Assembly: GCA_028023455.1 (NCBI GenBank)
Contig: JAQFVV010006306.1
Location: 3,251,001 to 3,315,000, forward strand
Direction of reading: 5' to 3'
Source: Epiperipatus broadwayi
Lineage: Eukaryota; Onychophora; Udeonychophora; Euonychophora; Peripatidae
Length of the DNA: 64,000 nucleotides
Of this stretch, positions 1-10,658 are shown one piece after another. Numbering within the stretch: position 1 is the stretch's first letter; every line of letters starts with the position of its first letter. The position numbers and the translations under genes were made by a program. The notes beneath the pieces are model-generated. The model was given only the letters and a program-made list of their open reading frames with translations. It was not told the DNA's origin and did no database searches.

Positions 1-545
1 GCAGGAAGGTTTGTGCATAAAGTCCCTATGTAGTGCCTACTTTTAGCTTTTGATTTTTAGTAGTGAGGAGACATAGATCTGAGAGCACTGCTATACTGGA
101 TAGTGCTATTGAATGGAGAGTTTTCTACTGTTTTAACAACTTATGTAAGCATAGGAAATGGTGTTCTTGTAATGATTTAAGGTTTTTATACCAACCCTGT
201 CCATAATATAATGATGACTGCAATTTTTAAAAAAACCAAACAACCCAAAATGTATAGATACAGAACTGGGTTCAGATCTATATGACTATACTAGTGAATT
301 AGTTTGAACTGAAAACATTAATCATATTTTATCTTGGGCTCAGCTCTTTATAGTTGACTAAATAGTAAAAGTGGCTGCTGAAGGGTTACATAAGATCCTA
401 TGATTTTTTCTCACTGATGAAAGCCACAGACTACAAATTAGTCTAAGGATATTGGGTGAGTAGGCACTAGCTAGGGATTTTATGCATGAATCTTTTTGCA
501 TTTCATTGATTACTAAGGTTTGTACTGTGTAGCACTATTGTGTGG
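1..545. repeat. Foldback family A copy, cut by window start
   Basis: Family A is the commonest repeat here. Its ends read roughly 'ctccatacagtagtgccact', then 'aatcaatggatgcaggaagg', and recur in reverse complement at the other end. This copy starts inside the left arm at base 1. The matching right arm (ttttatgcatgaatc..cattgattac) lies near 480-530. The interior shows the family's 'gatctgagagcactgc' and 'tatgactatactagtga' segments. No protein is encoded. It is probably a non-autonomous DNA element, judging only from the inverted ends and copy number. Confidence 0.7.
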
Positions 546-559
546 GGTGTTAATAAAAC

Positions 560-1335
560 AGGCAAAACCCTCTATACGTATTGCCACTCAGTGCAAGACA
601 GGATAATCAATGGATGACAGAAGGCTTGTGCATAAAATCCCCATCTAGTGCCTACTCTCCATATCCCCAGACTAGTTTCTGGTTATTGGCCTTCATCAGT
701 GAGGAGCCTTAGATCTGAGAGCACTGCATCTAGATCTCAGGATCTAATGCAACCCTCCAGCAGCCACCTTTTATCTCTACTTAACTACACAACTATGAGT
801 CTGAAATTGAAAACACCAAAATATTTTTAGTCCAAGTTCATTAGCTTATTTAGTCATATAGGTCTAAACTCAGTTCAGTACCTATACATTTTGGAGTCTT
901 TGGTTCTTGAAAAATCATAGCCACCACTATTCTATTAGGCAGGATTGGTTTTAGGCCAATCAACACCACATGATCACCATTTCTTATGCTTGCTTATAAC
1001 TGTTATTAAAACTGGCAAAACTCTATATGTATTGCCACTCAATTGTGGTGTTTTCAATTTAAGACTCTTAGTTTTGTAGTTAAGTAAAGATAAAAGGTAG
1101 CTGTTGGAGGGTTGCATTAGATCCTAAGATCTAGGTGCAGTGCTCTCAGATCCAAGGCTCTTTACTGTCAAAGCCAGAAACTAGTCTGGGGATATGGATG
1201 AGTAGGCACTAGATGGGGATTTTATATACAAGCCTTTCTGGCATCCATTGATTACCCTGGCAATACGTATAGAGAGTTTTGCCTGTTTTAACAACAGTTA
1301 TAAGCAAGCATAAGAAATGGTGATCATGTGCGGAG
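560..1335. mobile_element. Foldback family A, long copy
   Basis: The left end (ggcaaaaccctctatacgta, near 561) pairs with the right end (tacgtatagagagttttgcc, near 1263). Internal arms are also inverted: 'ctagtgcctactctcc' near 645 against 'agtaggcactagatgg' near 1200, and 'agatctgagagcactgcat' near 712 against 'aggtgcagtgctctcaga' near 1132. The outer flank 'cacatgatcaccatttctta' near 966 recurs inverted near 1310. The copy looks composite, since two half-elements seem fused. The short ORFs inside it are chance. Confidence 0.75.
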
Positions 1336-1340
1336 AGTTT

Positions 1341-1869
1341 CTTGTGATGTTAATTATAGAAGCACTTGTTTCAGAAACGTACAGCGTATATGCTTAAATA
1401 TTTTGGCAATGTTCCTTTATGTTAAAGTGAAAGGTCAAAAGTGATTCTCTTCGTTAGTAATTTTATTTGTTGAATCGGAATTCGCAAAAAAATAATAATT
1501 AAGACAATATTATTCACGGATTTGCAATAAAATATTCAAGAAAATAAAATATTTTTTTGCGTTATATGTATCTTATTTTGTTTTCTCAAAAATTCATTTA
1601 TAATTTAGAAATGATCATAAATAAATAATTATTTTTACATTGTGAGTATTAATGTGTACAATTTTATTTTAAGTAAACAAAAAATATATACATGTAATGC
1701 AAAAAATTATATTTTATTTTCTCGAATTTGTATTTTTTTTAGCGAATTTTCTCATTCAAAACAAATAAAAAAATTTAACAAGAGAATCGTTCTTGACTTG
1801 ATTTATAATAATTGCAAAGCAATGTATCTATATATGCAAATAAGATTTTTAAAAAATTAAAATAGTCAA
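1341..1869. other. AT-rich spacer, no feature seen
   Basis: Long A and T runs with no recognised repeat family, splice-site pair or coding signal. One 72-codon open frame here has AT-driven composition (many I, N, K, F) and no motif, so it is not called. Confidence 0.6.
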
Positions 1870-2045
1870 TCGTTGGTGACTTAGCGGTTAGCATAGCTGC
1901 CTTTCAAGCAGCTGGCCGGGTTCGCTTCCCGGTCAACACTTTGACATGTAATATATATATATATAAGTAAAGACCTCCCTCTAGCAGGAAAACACTGCTC
2001 TGAGCCCCGCTTTTTCTCGAACCGGTTCTGATAATGTGATAGTAT
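1870..2045 (+). mobile_element. tRNA-like SINE head (Glu-type loop)
   Basis: An A-box-like 'tgacttagcgg' is followed by an anticodon arm GCTGC-CTTTCAA-GCAGC, whose loop would carry TTC. A T-arm CCGGG-TTCGCTT-CCCGG holds a B-box-like sequence. Only about five acceptor pairs (GTTGG/TCAAC) form, so it is not a good functional tRNA. A tail with (TA)n and 'agtaaagacctccctctagc' follows. The most likely reading is a tRNA-derived SINE. A decayed tRNA-Glu pseudogene is the alternative. Confidence 0.65.
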
Positions 2046-2102
2046 AAATAGATAATTATGTATGAAATATAATTTAAATTGTCTGAAAGCAGTTATTGTC
2101 TT

Positions 2103-2215
2103 GCATTGGTGGTCAAGAGGTCAGCGCGACTGCCTTGCACTTGCAGTCAGTTGCCCGGGTTGCGGGTTCGCCTCCCGGCCGATGCTATGACACCTAAAAA
2201 ACATTTAAAATTTTT
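2103..2215 (+). mobile_element. tRNA-like SINE head, GCATTGG type
   Basis: Acceptor GCATTGG (2103) pairs over seven positions, one a G-T wobble, with CCGATGC (2179-2185). Box A reads 'tggtcaagagg' and box B 'ggttcgcctcc'. The anticodon arm GACTGC/GCAGTC encloses a nine-base loop, probably from a small internal duplication. After the T-arm comes 'tatgacacctaaaaaac', an A-rich tail. The same head occurs at 19465, so this is a dispersed SINE family, not a single tRNA gene. No clear target-site duplication was found. Confidence 0.7.
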
Positions 2216-2359
2216 AATTCGTAGTCAATATCTCCAGTCTTTATAGATTATGAATCGCATGCAAAACAAATTGTATTTATTGTTGTTTCAGAAAAATAAA
2301 AAACAATTAACATACAATATTTGAAATACAGGTATACTTCACATACCTGGAGTTTAATT

Positions 2360-2475
2360 GTAATTATAGGGGATTTGAACGCAGACTTTCAAGATCCGTA
2401 CAGCCATCCACTCTATCTCATACCGCCGATACATATGATCACACACATGTGAAAAAGATAAATGATCACGTATTT
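2360..2475. repeat. Foldback family C, left-arm fragment
   Basis: Carries the family C terminus 'ggggatttgaac.cagactttcaag' followed by the subterminal 'gtgaaaaagataaatgatca'. Only one arm is present. Family C recurs at about 10.7, 12.1, 16.9, 20.3, 48.9, 57.2 and 63.8 kb. Confidence 0.7.
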
Positions 2476-3581
2476 GACTTAATTTATTAAATATGACTTC
2501 CATTTTTTTCCTTTAGTTAAGATTATATTATTTAATGAATAGAAATAAGAAACTGGATTAGTTTGCCTCATATACATAAATGATAACCCTGAGATATTGC
2601 TCTATTGTGGATGATTTAGTTATTATGGAGAATCTAGGTTTGCTCATATCAAAAACACGCACAGCATAAACATACCCAGTGGATATACATTCAGATTTGA
2701 TATAGATATACATAAATAAAAAAAAAAGATAGATATACTATTATAAAATGTTTTTTAAATTATCGCAAATGTCTCTTACATGTATTTATATACTTGTAAT
2801 TATTATTTTGGTCAGACTTAAACATTGGAAATGCATTAAACATTTAATTTGATTAAATGCAGTTCGAATGCCTTTGCTTTCATATAGCATTGATGTTTGT
2901 CTGTTTCTTACTCTCCAGACACTTCATCCCCAGACATCATCATCGTATACATATAGACCACAGAACTGTCTTAAAATATCTTCTGGTTGAAATATAAAAG
3001 TAATTTTACATACAAGTAATTTGATTGGTATTTATATATATTATTAAAAAACAGTTAACACTTAGACAATCCAATATCAAAACAATCAACAATTTCAAAC
3101 TGTTGCCAAGGCAACATATATATATATGGTGGAATGGTGAGCTTGAAGATCTGCTGGTGTGGCCAAAATTATTCATCACAGGGTATATGGATGTCAAATA
3201 TGTATTCAAATTAATCATTTTAATTAAATCAGGGTAAAAACTCTCACTAACTTTTACAGTTTCATCAACCACTTCTAGTACAGACCTTAGATCCCGAAGA
3301 AATATGACACTCTTATCTGTTTTGTTTATCACAATAATAAAAAAAAATTGTTTAAGCAAAGTTGAATTATTAAAACAAATTTCTGGCTACAAATAAATAA
3401 AATGAATGCAAATCAATTGAATCAAAGTTCATAATAATAGAAAATCCAATAATTATTGAGAATCTTCATTAGAACTAAGTTACTTCATTTCCATATTTAA
3501 AAAATCCATACCATTGGCTCTACTCGTCATCTCAGTGAATACTTAATTACTAACAGTAAATGTCGGTAATCATTATATATA
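2476..3581. other. AT-rich spacer, no feature seen
   Basis: No repeat family, tRNA-like fold or coding motif was recognised. A 117-codon minus-strand frame around 3006-3359 overlaps a plus-strand open frame and resembles no known domain. It is treated as chance. Confidence 0.5.
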
Positions 3582-3990
3582 TATGTAATCTTATAAATAA
3601 ATATTAGTAAATACAGTAATTAAAAATTTTGAAAAGGACAAAAAATATAATCGTTACTTAGGAGCGCTTTTGACTATTCTTGTAGTCTTTGTCAACTAAT
3701 TTTTTGAAAGGTTAACCTTCCCATAATTCCATGATCTTAATGTTTGCTGCCTTCCTATTGATTAAAACTTGCTTGTATTTATATATTAGCATAGCTTTCT
3801 TTATTTAACCAATAGGAAGGCAGCAAATGTTAAGATCATGCAATTATGGGAAAGTTAACCTTTCACAGAATTAGTTGACAAAGACTATGAGGATAATCAA
3901 AAATGCTCCTAAGTGATGATTATATTTTTTGTCCTTTTCAAAATATTTGATTACTGTATTTACTAATATTTAATTATAAGATTACGTATG
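3582..3990. mobile_element. Palindromic MITE, about 185-bp arms
   Basis: The left arm begins 'gtaatcttataaataaatat' and contains 'aaaaggacaaaaaatataat', 'tagtctttgtcaacta' and 'tgctgccttcctattg'. Every one of these recurs inverted in the right arm (3805-3990), ending 'aattataagattac'. The spacer is only about 35 bp, so the strand can fold almost end to end. Scattered mismatches show it is not very recent. A non-autonomous DNA element is inferred; transcribed, it would give a long hairpin RNA. Confidence 0.85.
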
Positions 3991-4361
3991 TTGTCGAAGA
4001 AATACAGACATCGATTTATAATATATATAATCATTAAAAACAAGTCAACACTTACATAATATAAATAACAATCAACAATTTCTAAACTGTTGCCAAAGCT
4101 ATCTCCTTTAACAATAAGAGTGGAATCCCACCTTTATTAATGGTCTAATATACTTATATAGACACAAGATTGCAACTTGACCACAGAGATTGAAATTATT
4201 GGTACAAAGAAGTTTAAATAAACCTCTTTAAACAGGTAAATATAACCTGTTCTGAATGCAGACTAATAAATGGTCAATTATAACATTACAAACTTCAATT
4301 ATAAATTTCAAATTACACCCAAAGTATTATAAAAAAAAGCAGAGCTTCCTTATCTACTCAG
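3991..4361. other. AT-rich spacer, no feature seen
   Basis: No recognised repeat or coding sequence apart from the upstream flank of the Penelope-like remnant that follows. Confidence 0.5.
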
Positions 4362-4592
4362 TTGGCACAGCGTAGACACTTATATAACAGATCTCTCAAT
4401 CAGCCCTTCATTGATTCAGTTTTTATTCAGCACCAAAACACATGCCAGCACGAGTGTGCACCAGACAACCCCACAATCATATGCAGAGAAAGGTACGATC
4501 TCAAAAGAAAAATTAAGGAGGCCTTCTTCATCTCCAGAGACAAAAATGCCATCAATAGGAAGGTCACATGCTATGCTTTATCAAGGAAATAG
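4362..4592 (+). pseudogene. Penelope-like retroelement, GIY-YIG nuclease C-terminus remnant
   Basis: The open frame carries, in order, a residue cluster H-x4-C-x2-H, then 'TIICRERYDLK' and 'RKIKEAFFISRDKNAINRK', then a stop. In Penelope-like elements the GIY-YIG endonuclease ends with a similar order: a histidine/cysteine cluster, a short hydrophobic strand, then (K/R)R-x2-EA-x2-I-x(n)-NR. The catalytic GIY-YIG half and the reverse transcriptase are absent, so this is a short 3' remnant. No natural start codon is visible (the frame opens at TTG). The call rests on motif resemblance only; a LINE-type tail is the alternative. Confidence 0.5.
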
Positions 4593-4659
4593 AATATCTA
4601 GCATAATCAACACAAATTTGCATATCATTAATCTCATTATTAGTTAAGCTATTATTATG

Positions 4660-5790
4660 AAGACTAGACCCTTCGAAAGCGCCTAGCAGATTCATTCGTA
4701 TTTATTTGTCTACAGGTTTGAGGACAATTGCACTACACACGCAAACGGGCTAGTATATTAAATAAGTACTCAAGGTTAAATGGGTTTATAAGTAATCATT
4801 AAAAACTAGTCAATATTTATACAATATCAATAACAATTAATAATTTCCAACTGCTGCATAACTTAGATTCATAAATCATCAATAAATTAATTATGGATCT
4901 ATTTCATTTCTAAATCTTTAAATGTATATATAATAGATAGATACTGTATGAAATATGCAACCCAGTTTGAAACCTTTAGTCTATCAAATCTCGCATATTC
5001 CATGTTAATAAATACAATGCCCACACATCCGTACGTTTGTTTTGATATGCTATCAACAAAGCCTTACAATCACTGCTACATTACATTCTTTGTTTCCAAT
5101 ATGGTAATCCCATAATATTTAATAAAACAAAGATTTTACTATCGATTATCATCTTCACTTCCTCGTAAATAGATTAATTTAATTAAATTCTCTCACCAAA
5201 TTATTTAAATACCAAGTCTCATAGATTCTACCCTTAACATTTATATCATTAAATGTATATATTCTACTAAAAGCATTCATTATTCGTGTGATAGAACTAT
5301 AGAAAGTATATTATTCTATTTAAATTTGAAATATATGGCCAAATGAATTTATTTATTGCCAAATATTTAATTCATTATAAAAAGACAAAAAACTGTATGC
5401 AAAGTAATTATTAAATTATCTTTATAATCATTATTCCACGTTACTTATTGATTTAACCTACAATTATAACATAATTTATAAATACAAAGAAAATACATAA
5501 AAATACTCAATTCTTTATATGTGAAATGAAAAATAAGCTCATTTGAAATTTATATAAATTTTCTTCAAAGTTTATAAACTTCAAAATGACCTTAGCATGA
5601 TTACTTAATATTGGAGATATGTCTGGTATTCGATATTTGTGAATCAGCAGTTAATAATTCCCATAACAATATGTAGCTTTACTTTAATGTTTTTTTAATA
5701 TGGATTTTTTTCTTTTTCAGAGAGCCTTGTTAAAGACAGAGGTGATGCGATGCACTGTGACTTCTCCTTATATGGAGTCAAGAATCTCTC
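4660..5790. other. AT-rich spacer, no feature seen
   Basis: Very A+T-rich with no recognised repeat, gene or fold. A pyrimidine-AG stretch near 5706-5720 (ttttttctttttcag) looks like a splice acceptor but has no coding sequence behind it. It sits near the 3' end of the adjacent LINE. Confidence 0.5.
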
Positions 5791-6039
5791 AGCCACTATG
5801 CCCAGAGAAACCTGTTAGCCACTTTACCTTCCCTTTCCATTCCATGCCCTAAGTTTTTCCCATATTCTTCTCTATCTTGCTTCAGCCCATTTCCACAACA
5901 TAATCTTTATCAACTACATGGCCTTTATATCTAAATCCCCCTTATCATTTCCCAAACCTAGCATAAAAATCAATAACCCACTTTCTGTATAATCATTTGT
6001 TTATATTTATTCTTCCACAACTTCAATATTTGTGCTTTC

Positions 6040-6125
6040 AGGCATTTACATTCAATTAATACTTGCCTAATATTTTCTATGCCTTCCTTACACAATTTGC
6101 AGACCAAATCATTCACATTTTTTCA
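6040..6125 (-). pseudogene. LINE ORF2 C-terminal CCHC-type knuckle
   Basis: One frame reads 'CKLCKEGIENIRQVLIEC', that is C-x2-C-x8-Q-x4-C, with Q where the family has H. Such a knuckle (C-x2-C-x7-8-H-x4-C) closes ORF2 in CR1, L2, Jockey and related LINEs and is thought to bind nucleic acid. The position, about 0.9 kb downstream of the FADD box, is right for the same element. Confidence 0.8.
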
Positions 6126-6432
6126 TTTACATGTATATTCCCTTATTGCTAAAGATCCTGTTTGAGCCTTAAACAGTAAACTACTTTCCTTACTATTATC
6201 ATAAATTAACTCACACCCAATATTTCGTTTACTTCTACATATTATTTAAACTTTTTTTACTCTCCATACTAGTTCTCCACCTCTCCAACTCCCTATTTTT
6301 ATTAATGCATCTATTCTTCTACCCCTTGCCACTATAATACACAACAATTCTCCTAACACAATCATCCCATCCTTTTGTATAAGTATAATCTTCAATTTAT
6401 TCTCTTCCTCTTTCCTTCTTAGTTTTGCTTTT

Positions 6433-6542
6433 TATATATAACATATAATATCAACATCCCACTCTTCTTACACTTTAAAACAAAATATAGTTTGCTTTAA
6501 AGTTTAAGAAGAGTGGAATGTTGGAATTATATGTTGTATAAG
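6433..6542. mobile_element. Small palindrome inside the LINE
   Basis: The left arm (ataacatataatatcaacat, cccactcttcttacacttta) is repeated inverted in the right arm (taaagtttaagaagagtgg, aatgttggaattatatgttg). Arms are about 45 bp with a spacer of about 15 bp. It lies between the reverse transcriptase and the CCHC knuckle, where such a palindrome is not expected. It is most simply a short MITE inserted into the LINE. Confidence 0.65.
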
Positions 6543-6966
6543 TATGCTGACATAAATTTTTTATTCAAATCTTCTGCATACTGTACTACCTCTCTCACCC
6601 ATCTTGTTCCTGCCCTTTACTCATAATCCAATTAAATACTATTTTGGCTATTCTTTTATTATCCATAAACTGCAATCCATGAAACATTTTCATTTTGCTT
6701 TTTGCATCTCTCATATAAAAACTTGACTATCCCATTGAATTGCCTCCTTTGTCATCCACACATTTGCATCTAACGCATGTCTTCCTACTTCTCTTTGCAC
6801 TTTTTTAAAGTAATCTAACACCCCTTTGCTATCACATCATAACCATATGTTAACCCTGCTACTGCCATTCTTTTTCATACAATTCTAGCTACATCTTATT
6901 TATTATATGAATATACTGTTAATTTTTTTATCAGTCTTTTTCTTTTTTTTTTGCTTCATTAATCAT

Positions 6967-7740
6967 TTATTTTTTCCCTTTACCCAAGTATATTCTCTGA
7001 TTACTTAAGACAATTCCCAAATAGTTATACCTATTTCCCACACTTAACTTTATATCCCCCAATAAAAAGTCTTTGTCTTCACTTTTCCCAATATTAATCA
7101 TCATTACTTTTGATTTTTCGTCACTAAATTTAATCCCCATCTCTTTACCCACCTTTGTGTACGTCCTCAGCATAATTTCCACTTTTTTCTGTGCACAAGA
7201 AGACATCATCCGCAAATAAATGACCCGATAATGTATATACTCCCTTACCATCTATTTCCTAATTTTTCTATTGCTCTCTCCATTTCTCTCAAGTATAACA
7301 AAACAAAATAGGTGACGTGGGCATCCTTGCCTTAGTCCCACCCCATTTTTAACTTTCACTGATTCTATATTCCCTAATTGATATATGTAGTAATTATTTT
7401 TCATATAATCTCTTAATAATATCCACTAAAGCTCCATCCATTCCTAAATTTACTGAACTTATCCATAATCTATTTCTATTTATCATATATACCTTCTCTA
7501 TATCTATAAAAACCACATATAACTGTCTACCTGTATTTCTACTCAAATCTATAAGTTGTGTAGTTACAAATAAACCATCTCCTATGTGTGCATTTATCCA
7601 CTATATTATTTTCTTCCATCCATTTTGTGATCTAGCTACTATATATGCAAATATTTTATATAACACTGATGTTACCACTATTGGTCAATAATTTCTTAGC
7701 TTTCTATGATCATAACTCTTTTCTTTAAATAGTAGCCTTA
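6967..7740 (-). pseudogene. LINE reverse transcriptase remnant with FADD box
   Basis: Palm and finger motifs read in order across several frames. 'KLRNY*PIVVTSVLYKIFA' (the R of NYRP is TGA at 7687-7685, one C-to-T change from CGA) comes first. 'VVFIDIEKVY' (motif A, about 7490) and 'MPTSPILFCYT' (motif B region, about 7300-7330) follow. The active-site box 'LFADDVFL' has its FADD codons at 7216-7205. Next come 'GIKFSDEKSKVMMIN' and 'YNYLGIVLSNQ' (motifs D-E). Motif A ends VYM where KAYD is expected. Reverse transcription of the LINE RNA is the family role; this copy is inactive. Confidence 0.92.
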
Positions 7741-8004
7741 CTCTTGTATCCAGAAAATCTTCTGTGCCATCTTATTAAAACATGATAATAGGTTTAATTT
7801 TGCCCTATGTCCTAAATTTATTACCATCTCTACTGTTCACCCATCCTCTTATCTTTCCACTTTTCAATTTCTTCCCTGCCTCATTCAGTTTATTTTCTGT
7901 GAACCTAATATTTCCATTACTGTAAGCTTTAATGTTTGTTATCATTCTGTCCTTCACATATAACATCTTTTCTATATCCATTACATACTTACTAAAGATT
8001 GTCT

Positions 8005-8316
8005 CTAATTCTTTTCTAGAACTACTTCTATTCCCTCATCATCTAGTAATACTATTTCTCTTTCCCCTACATTCCTTCTTTTAATGTATTTTCCAAATAT
8101 TTGACTCCCATCTTTTCCACTTTTATTAATATCCTCCAACAATGTACTATTTAATTTTGTTCTCTCTCTATAATTATCTATTTTGGCCAACTTCTTTTTT
8201 AAAAAATACTTTTCCCATTTAATATTAAGATCTTTTTCACTTTCTTTGTTCTTAATAGCATACTTATATTCTCTGCATGCTTTCCTGCTCTCTTTTACAC
8301 TTTTACTAACTCTCAC
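8005..8316 (-). pseudogene. LINE ORF2 linker between nuclease and RT
   Basis: A 103-codon open frame, K/E/R-rich. It includes 'KESRKACREYKYAIK', 'WEKYFLKKKLAKIDNYRE' and 'KDGSQIFGKYIKRR'. The order arginine-lysine helix, W-x-Y-x2-KR-x2, then FWKYI-like segment before the reverse transcriptase is usual in APE-type LINE ORF2 proteins. The function is structural, between nuclease and palm. The frame breaks at both ends. Confidence 0.75.
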
Positions 8317-8554
8317 TTTCCTATTACTTTTATTCTTCTAAATATTCTCACCTAAAATTCTATTTGCCATTTTTTCTACTTCACCACACCAGTCCTTACA
8401 TTCATCCCCAACCAACTATTCCATGGTTTCTTAAACTTTTATTTTATATTCTTCTAACTTATTCCGTATCATTCAGTCTCCATCCACATCTTTCACTATC
8501 CTTTCTATTTTTAGTACTATTTCCCATCACATTATTAACCATTTCTATTATAAA

Positions 8555-9399
8555 GGAATTATGATCACTATTCATTATATATTCTCTTCATTATCAAACA
8601 CTTTAATTTTTTGTACTTTATTTATTCCCTTTTTCTCTCCTAATATATAATCTATTGTGTGAAATATATTACTTCTAGTCCATGTGTATTGTCCTCATAA
8701 ATATTTGACAAATTTCTAATGCTTAAATTCACTCTCTGACAAAGATATATAAAGTTGTCCATTTTTGTTATCTACATCATCAATTTCTTCAATATGCCCA
8801 TTCATATTCACTATAACCATTATTCTCTTCCCCTTTTCTTCAAAACTCTGTATATCCTTAACTAAGCATTCATATATGCTACTGTTCCACTCCATTATAG
8901 TTTGACTATCTCTGGTGACCATATACTCTATAGCCACCATCCATTTTTGTCTTCCTAACCTTATCTCAAATCATAAATGTTCTTGACATTTAGCAGTATT
9001 TAAATATTTTTTTGACATAACTTTTATACCACCACACCTTTTTTCTTTTCTATTCATACCCTGTTATACCAAGTATTCCAGTATAAGTTTTTCTTCTTCT
9101 CTTAGATGTATTTCCAGTACTAGGTCTTTATTTTTAACTGCTTTGTTTAATTCCAATCACTTTTCACGTCTCCTACCATCTTGCATATATCCAATATTAA
9201 CAATTTCTTCTTTCCTAACTATTCTTTTATAAATTCGTTTGACTCTTTCTTCTCCATTACATTTATAAATAACTTGCTTACTATTAATTTTACAAACCCA
9301 TTCTCTGTCCACATATACATTTATATCTAAATCAGCTCCCCTTTGTTTATATATTACATCCTGTCCATTCTTCTTCTTTCTGATAACCCTACAATTCAA
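8555..9399 (-). pseudogene. LINE ORF2 N-terminus, APE endonuclease remnant
   Basis: The motifs fall in family order. 'VNIGYMQDGRRREK' corresponds to the first strand, 'LVLEIHLREEEK' to the LQETHL block, 'RCGGIKVMSKK' to the GRGG segment, 'VIVNMNGHIEE' to GDFNAHIGE, 'DNKNGQL' to D-x-NG-x-L, 'TWTRSNIFHTIDYIL' to the TW..IDYIL block (about 8641-8655), and SDH (8561-8569). In the GDFNAHI block G, D and F are replaced while N and H remain. Several frame changes are needed to read it through, including one just before SDH. The nuclease normally nicks target DNA for LINE insertion; this copy cannot. Confidence 0.85.
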
Positions 9400-9412
9400 A
9401 ACCCCAAACCCC

Positions 9413-9715
9413 TTTAAAAGTTTCTCAAACTATATGCTTTATAAATCAAACTTCCTAATACTTCACTTCCTTGTTTTTCTAAGTACAATCCATCTTTACT
9501 ATATAACTCCCTCTTACTAATAAAAAATCTCACATATCCACAAACATAACATCATTTCTCTCACACAATTTTTTCAATCCCTCATTTATAGAACATGCCA
9601 TATCTAACATATACCTATTATCAAATCTTAGTAATAGTCCAACTATTCCTACTCTTTCTTTTAAGGGAAAACTTTCCATACAGTAGCACCACTCAGTGCA
9701 AGCCAGAATAATCAA
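9413..9715 (-). pseudogene. LINE ORF1 C-terminus, SGNH/esterase-like domain
   Basis: The first frame reads 'RVGIVGLLLRFDNRYML', then a segment ending 'LCERNDVMFVDM'. After a stop and frameshift the next frame gives 'SKDGLYLEKQGSEVLG' and a stop near 9413. This matches the family pattern: a hydrophobic strand with LLPR, a mid segment (N-x2-L-x2-LC-x3-GV-FID), then the block D-G-L-H-L-x3-G. The His of that block is Tyr here, so catalytic activity would be lost even without the frameshift. Only the C-terminal part is visible; upstream sequence is replaced by family A. Confidence 0.7.
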
Positions 9716-9770
9716 TGAATGCAGGAAGGTTTTGCATAAAATCCATATCTGATTGTGTGATGTTTAGAGC
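9672..9770. repeat. Family A left-end fragment
   Basis: Matches the family terminus 'ccatacagtagcaccactca', then 'aatcaatgaatgcaggaagg', and stops after 'ataaaatccatatctg'. It joins the LINE ORF1 frame directly, so it either truncated the LINE on insertion or was itself cut by it. Confidence 0.7.
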
Positions 9771-10658
9771 CCTTGTTCAAACAAATTAGGTAATTTCTAT
9801 ATCTCATAAAGGATCCTTGATTTTTTTGTGTAGATTATTATTGATATAGATAAGGCAGCTAGTTGTTTTTAAGACAAAGTTAAGATTTTCACAAAATTTT
9901 GAAGATTTGTTGTTGTTGTTATTATTGTTTTGTCATGGTTGATATTCAATAGACACCCATTCGTTCATGGTTTAATTATTTTCCCAAAGCATTCATTGAT
10001 TCTCTGTCTAGGATGAATCTAACGCAGATTAGCTGTGCTTTTGAAAGCTTCTTTTAGTCTTAATGATCATAACTCTCAGATTATTTTACGAAGTATGGGT
10101 GACATAACTTAAAAAATAACTTATTTAGTCTATTTAAACCAAATTTCACTTGAAAGAAAGTTAATTCCTGTTAAACAACAAAAATTTTATTTTAAATTTC
10201 TTCGAACCAATTCAATAATAACAAACATTGTAAGAAATAAAAATTATGTCTAACAAAAGATCGACAATGTAAAATAATAGATACAGTAAAACTAATTAAA
10301 AATTCTGTATATCAACATTGAAAATATATTAAAATTAATCTGTTTTTCTTGAAATTGATAACATAATACAGATCCAATAAAGTTTGCTATACTTTTACTT
10401 AAGGTTAATTAATCGATACTGAAATTAATCAAATTAAATGCTTCTTGTAATTAATTTTAGTTTTAATTTATATGCTAATTTTTATTCTAATTTATTTTAT
10501 CATTTGGATTAGTTCTACTTTAATACAAATTCCAAGAAACGCTGATTTATTAGTTTAATAAAAGGACAGAATTTATTGATCTTAAAAAAAAACTTTCTAA
10601 ATAAGTAAATAAGCCTTCCTTTAAAATTTAAATCTATGTATACTGTTATACTAAACAA
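9771..10658. other. AT-rich spacer, no feature seen
   Basis: No recognised repeat or coding motif. The stretch has long A/T runs and a small GTT repeat near 9908. Confidence 0.5.

Larger units (their letters stand above)
5790..9715 (-). mobile_element. Decayed APE-type LINE (CR1/L2-like), nearly full length
   Basis: Read on the minus strand, the order is ORF1 C-terminus with SGNH esterase (9715-9413), APE endonuclease (about 9240-8555), linker (8316-8005), reverse transcriptase (about 7740-6967) and a C-terminal CCHC knuckle (about 6114-6050). Frameshifts and stops interrupt every domain, so the copy is dead. An ORF1 with an esterase domain is typical of CR1-group LINEs, but clade assignment needs a phylogeny. 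The 5' end abuts a family A fragment at 9672. The 3' end near 5790-5820 is uncertain, with no clear tail. A small palindrome sits within it at 6433-6542. Confidence 0.9.

Noticed and set aside
1870-1945. Functional tRNA-Glu gene
   Set aside because: Acceptor pairing fails at the outer positions and a SINE-like tail follows.
3006-3359. 117-codon minus-strand frame
   Set aside because: No domain, AT-driven composition and an overlapping plus-strand frame of similar quality.
8364-8564. 66-codon plus-strand frame
   Set aside because: Shadow of the LINE endonuclease and linker on the other strand; S/L/F/P-rich composition is the complement of K/E-rich coding sequence.
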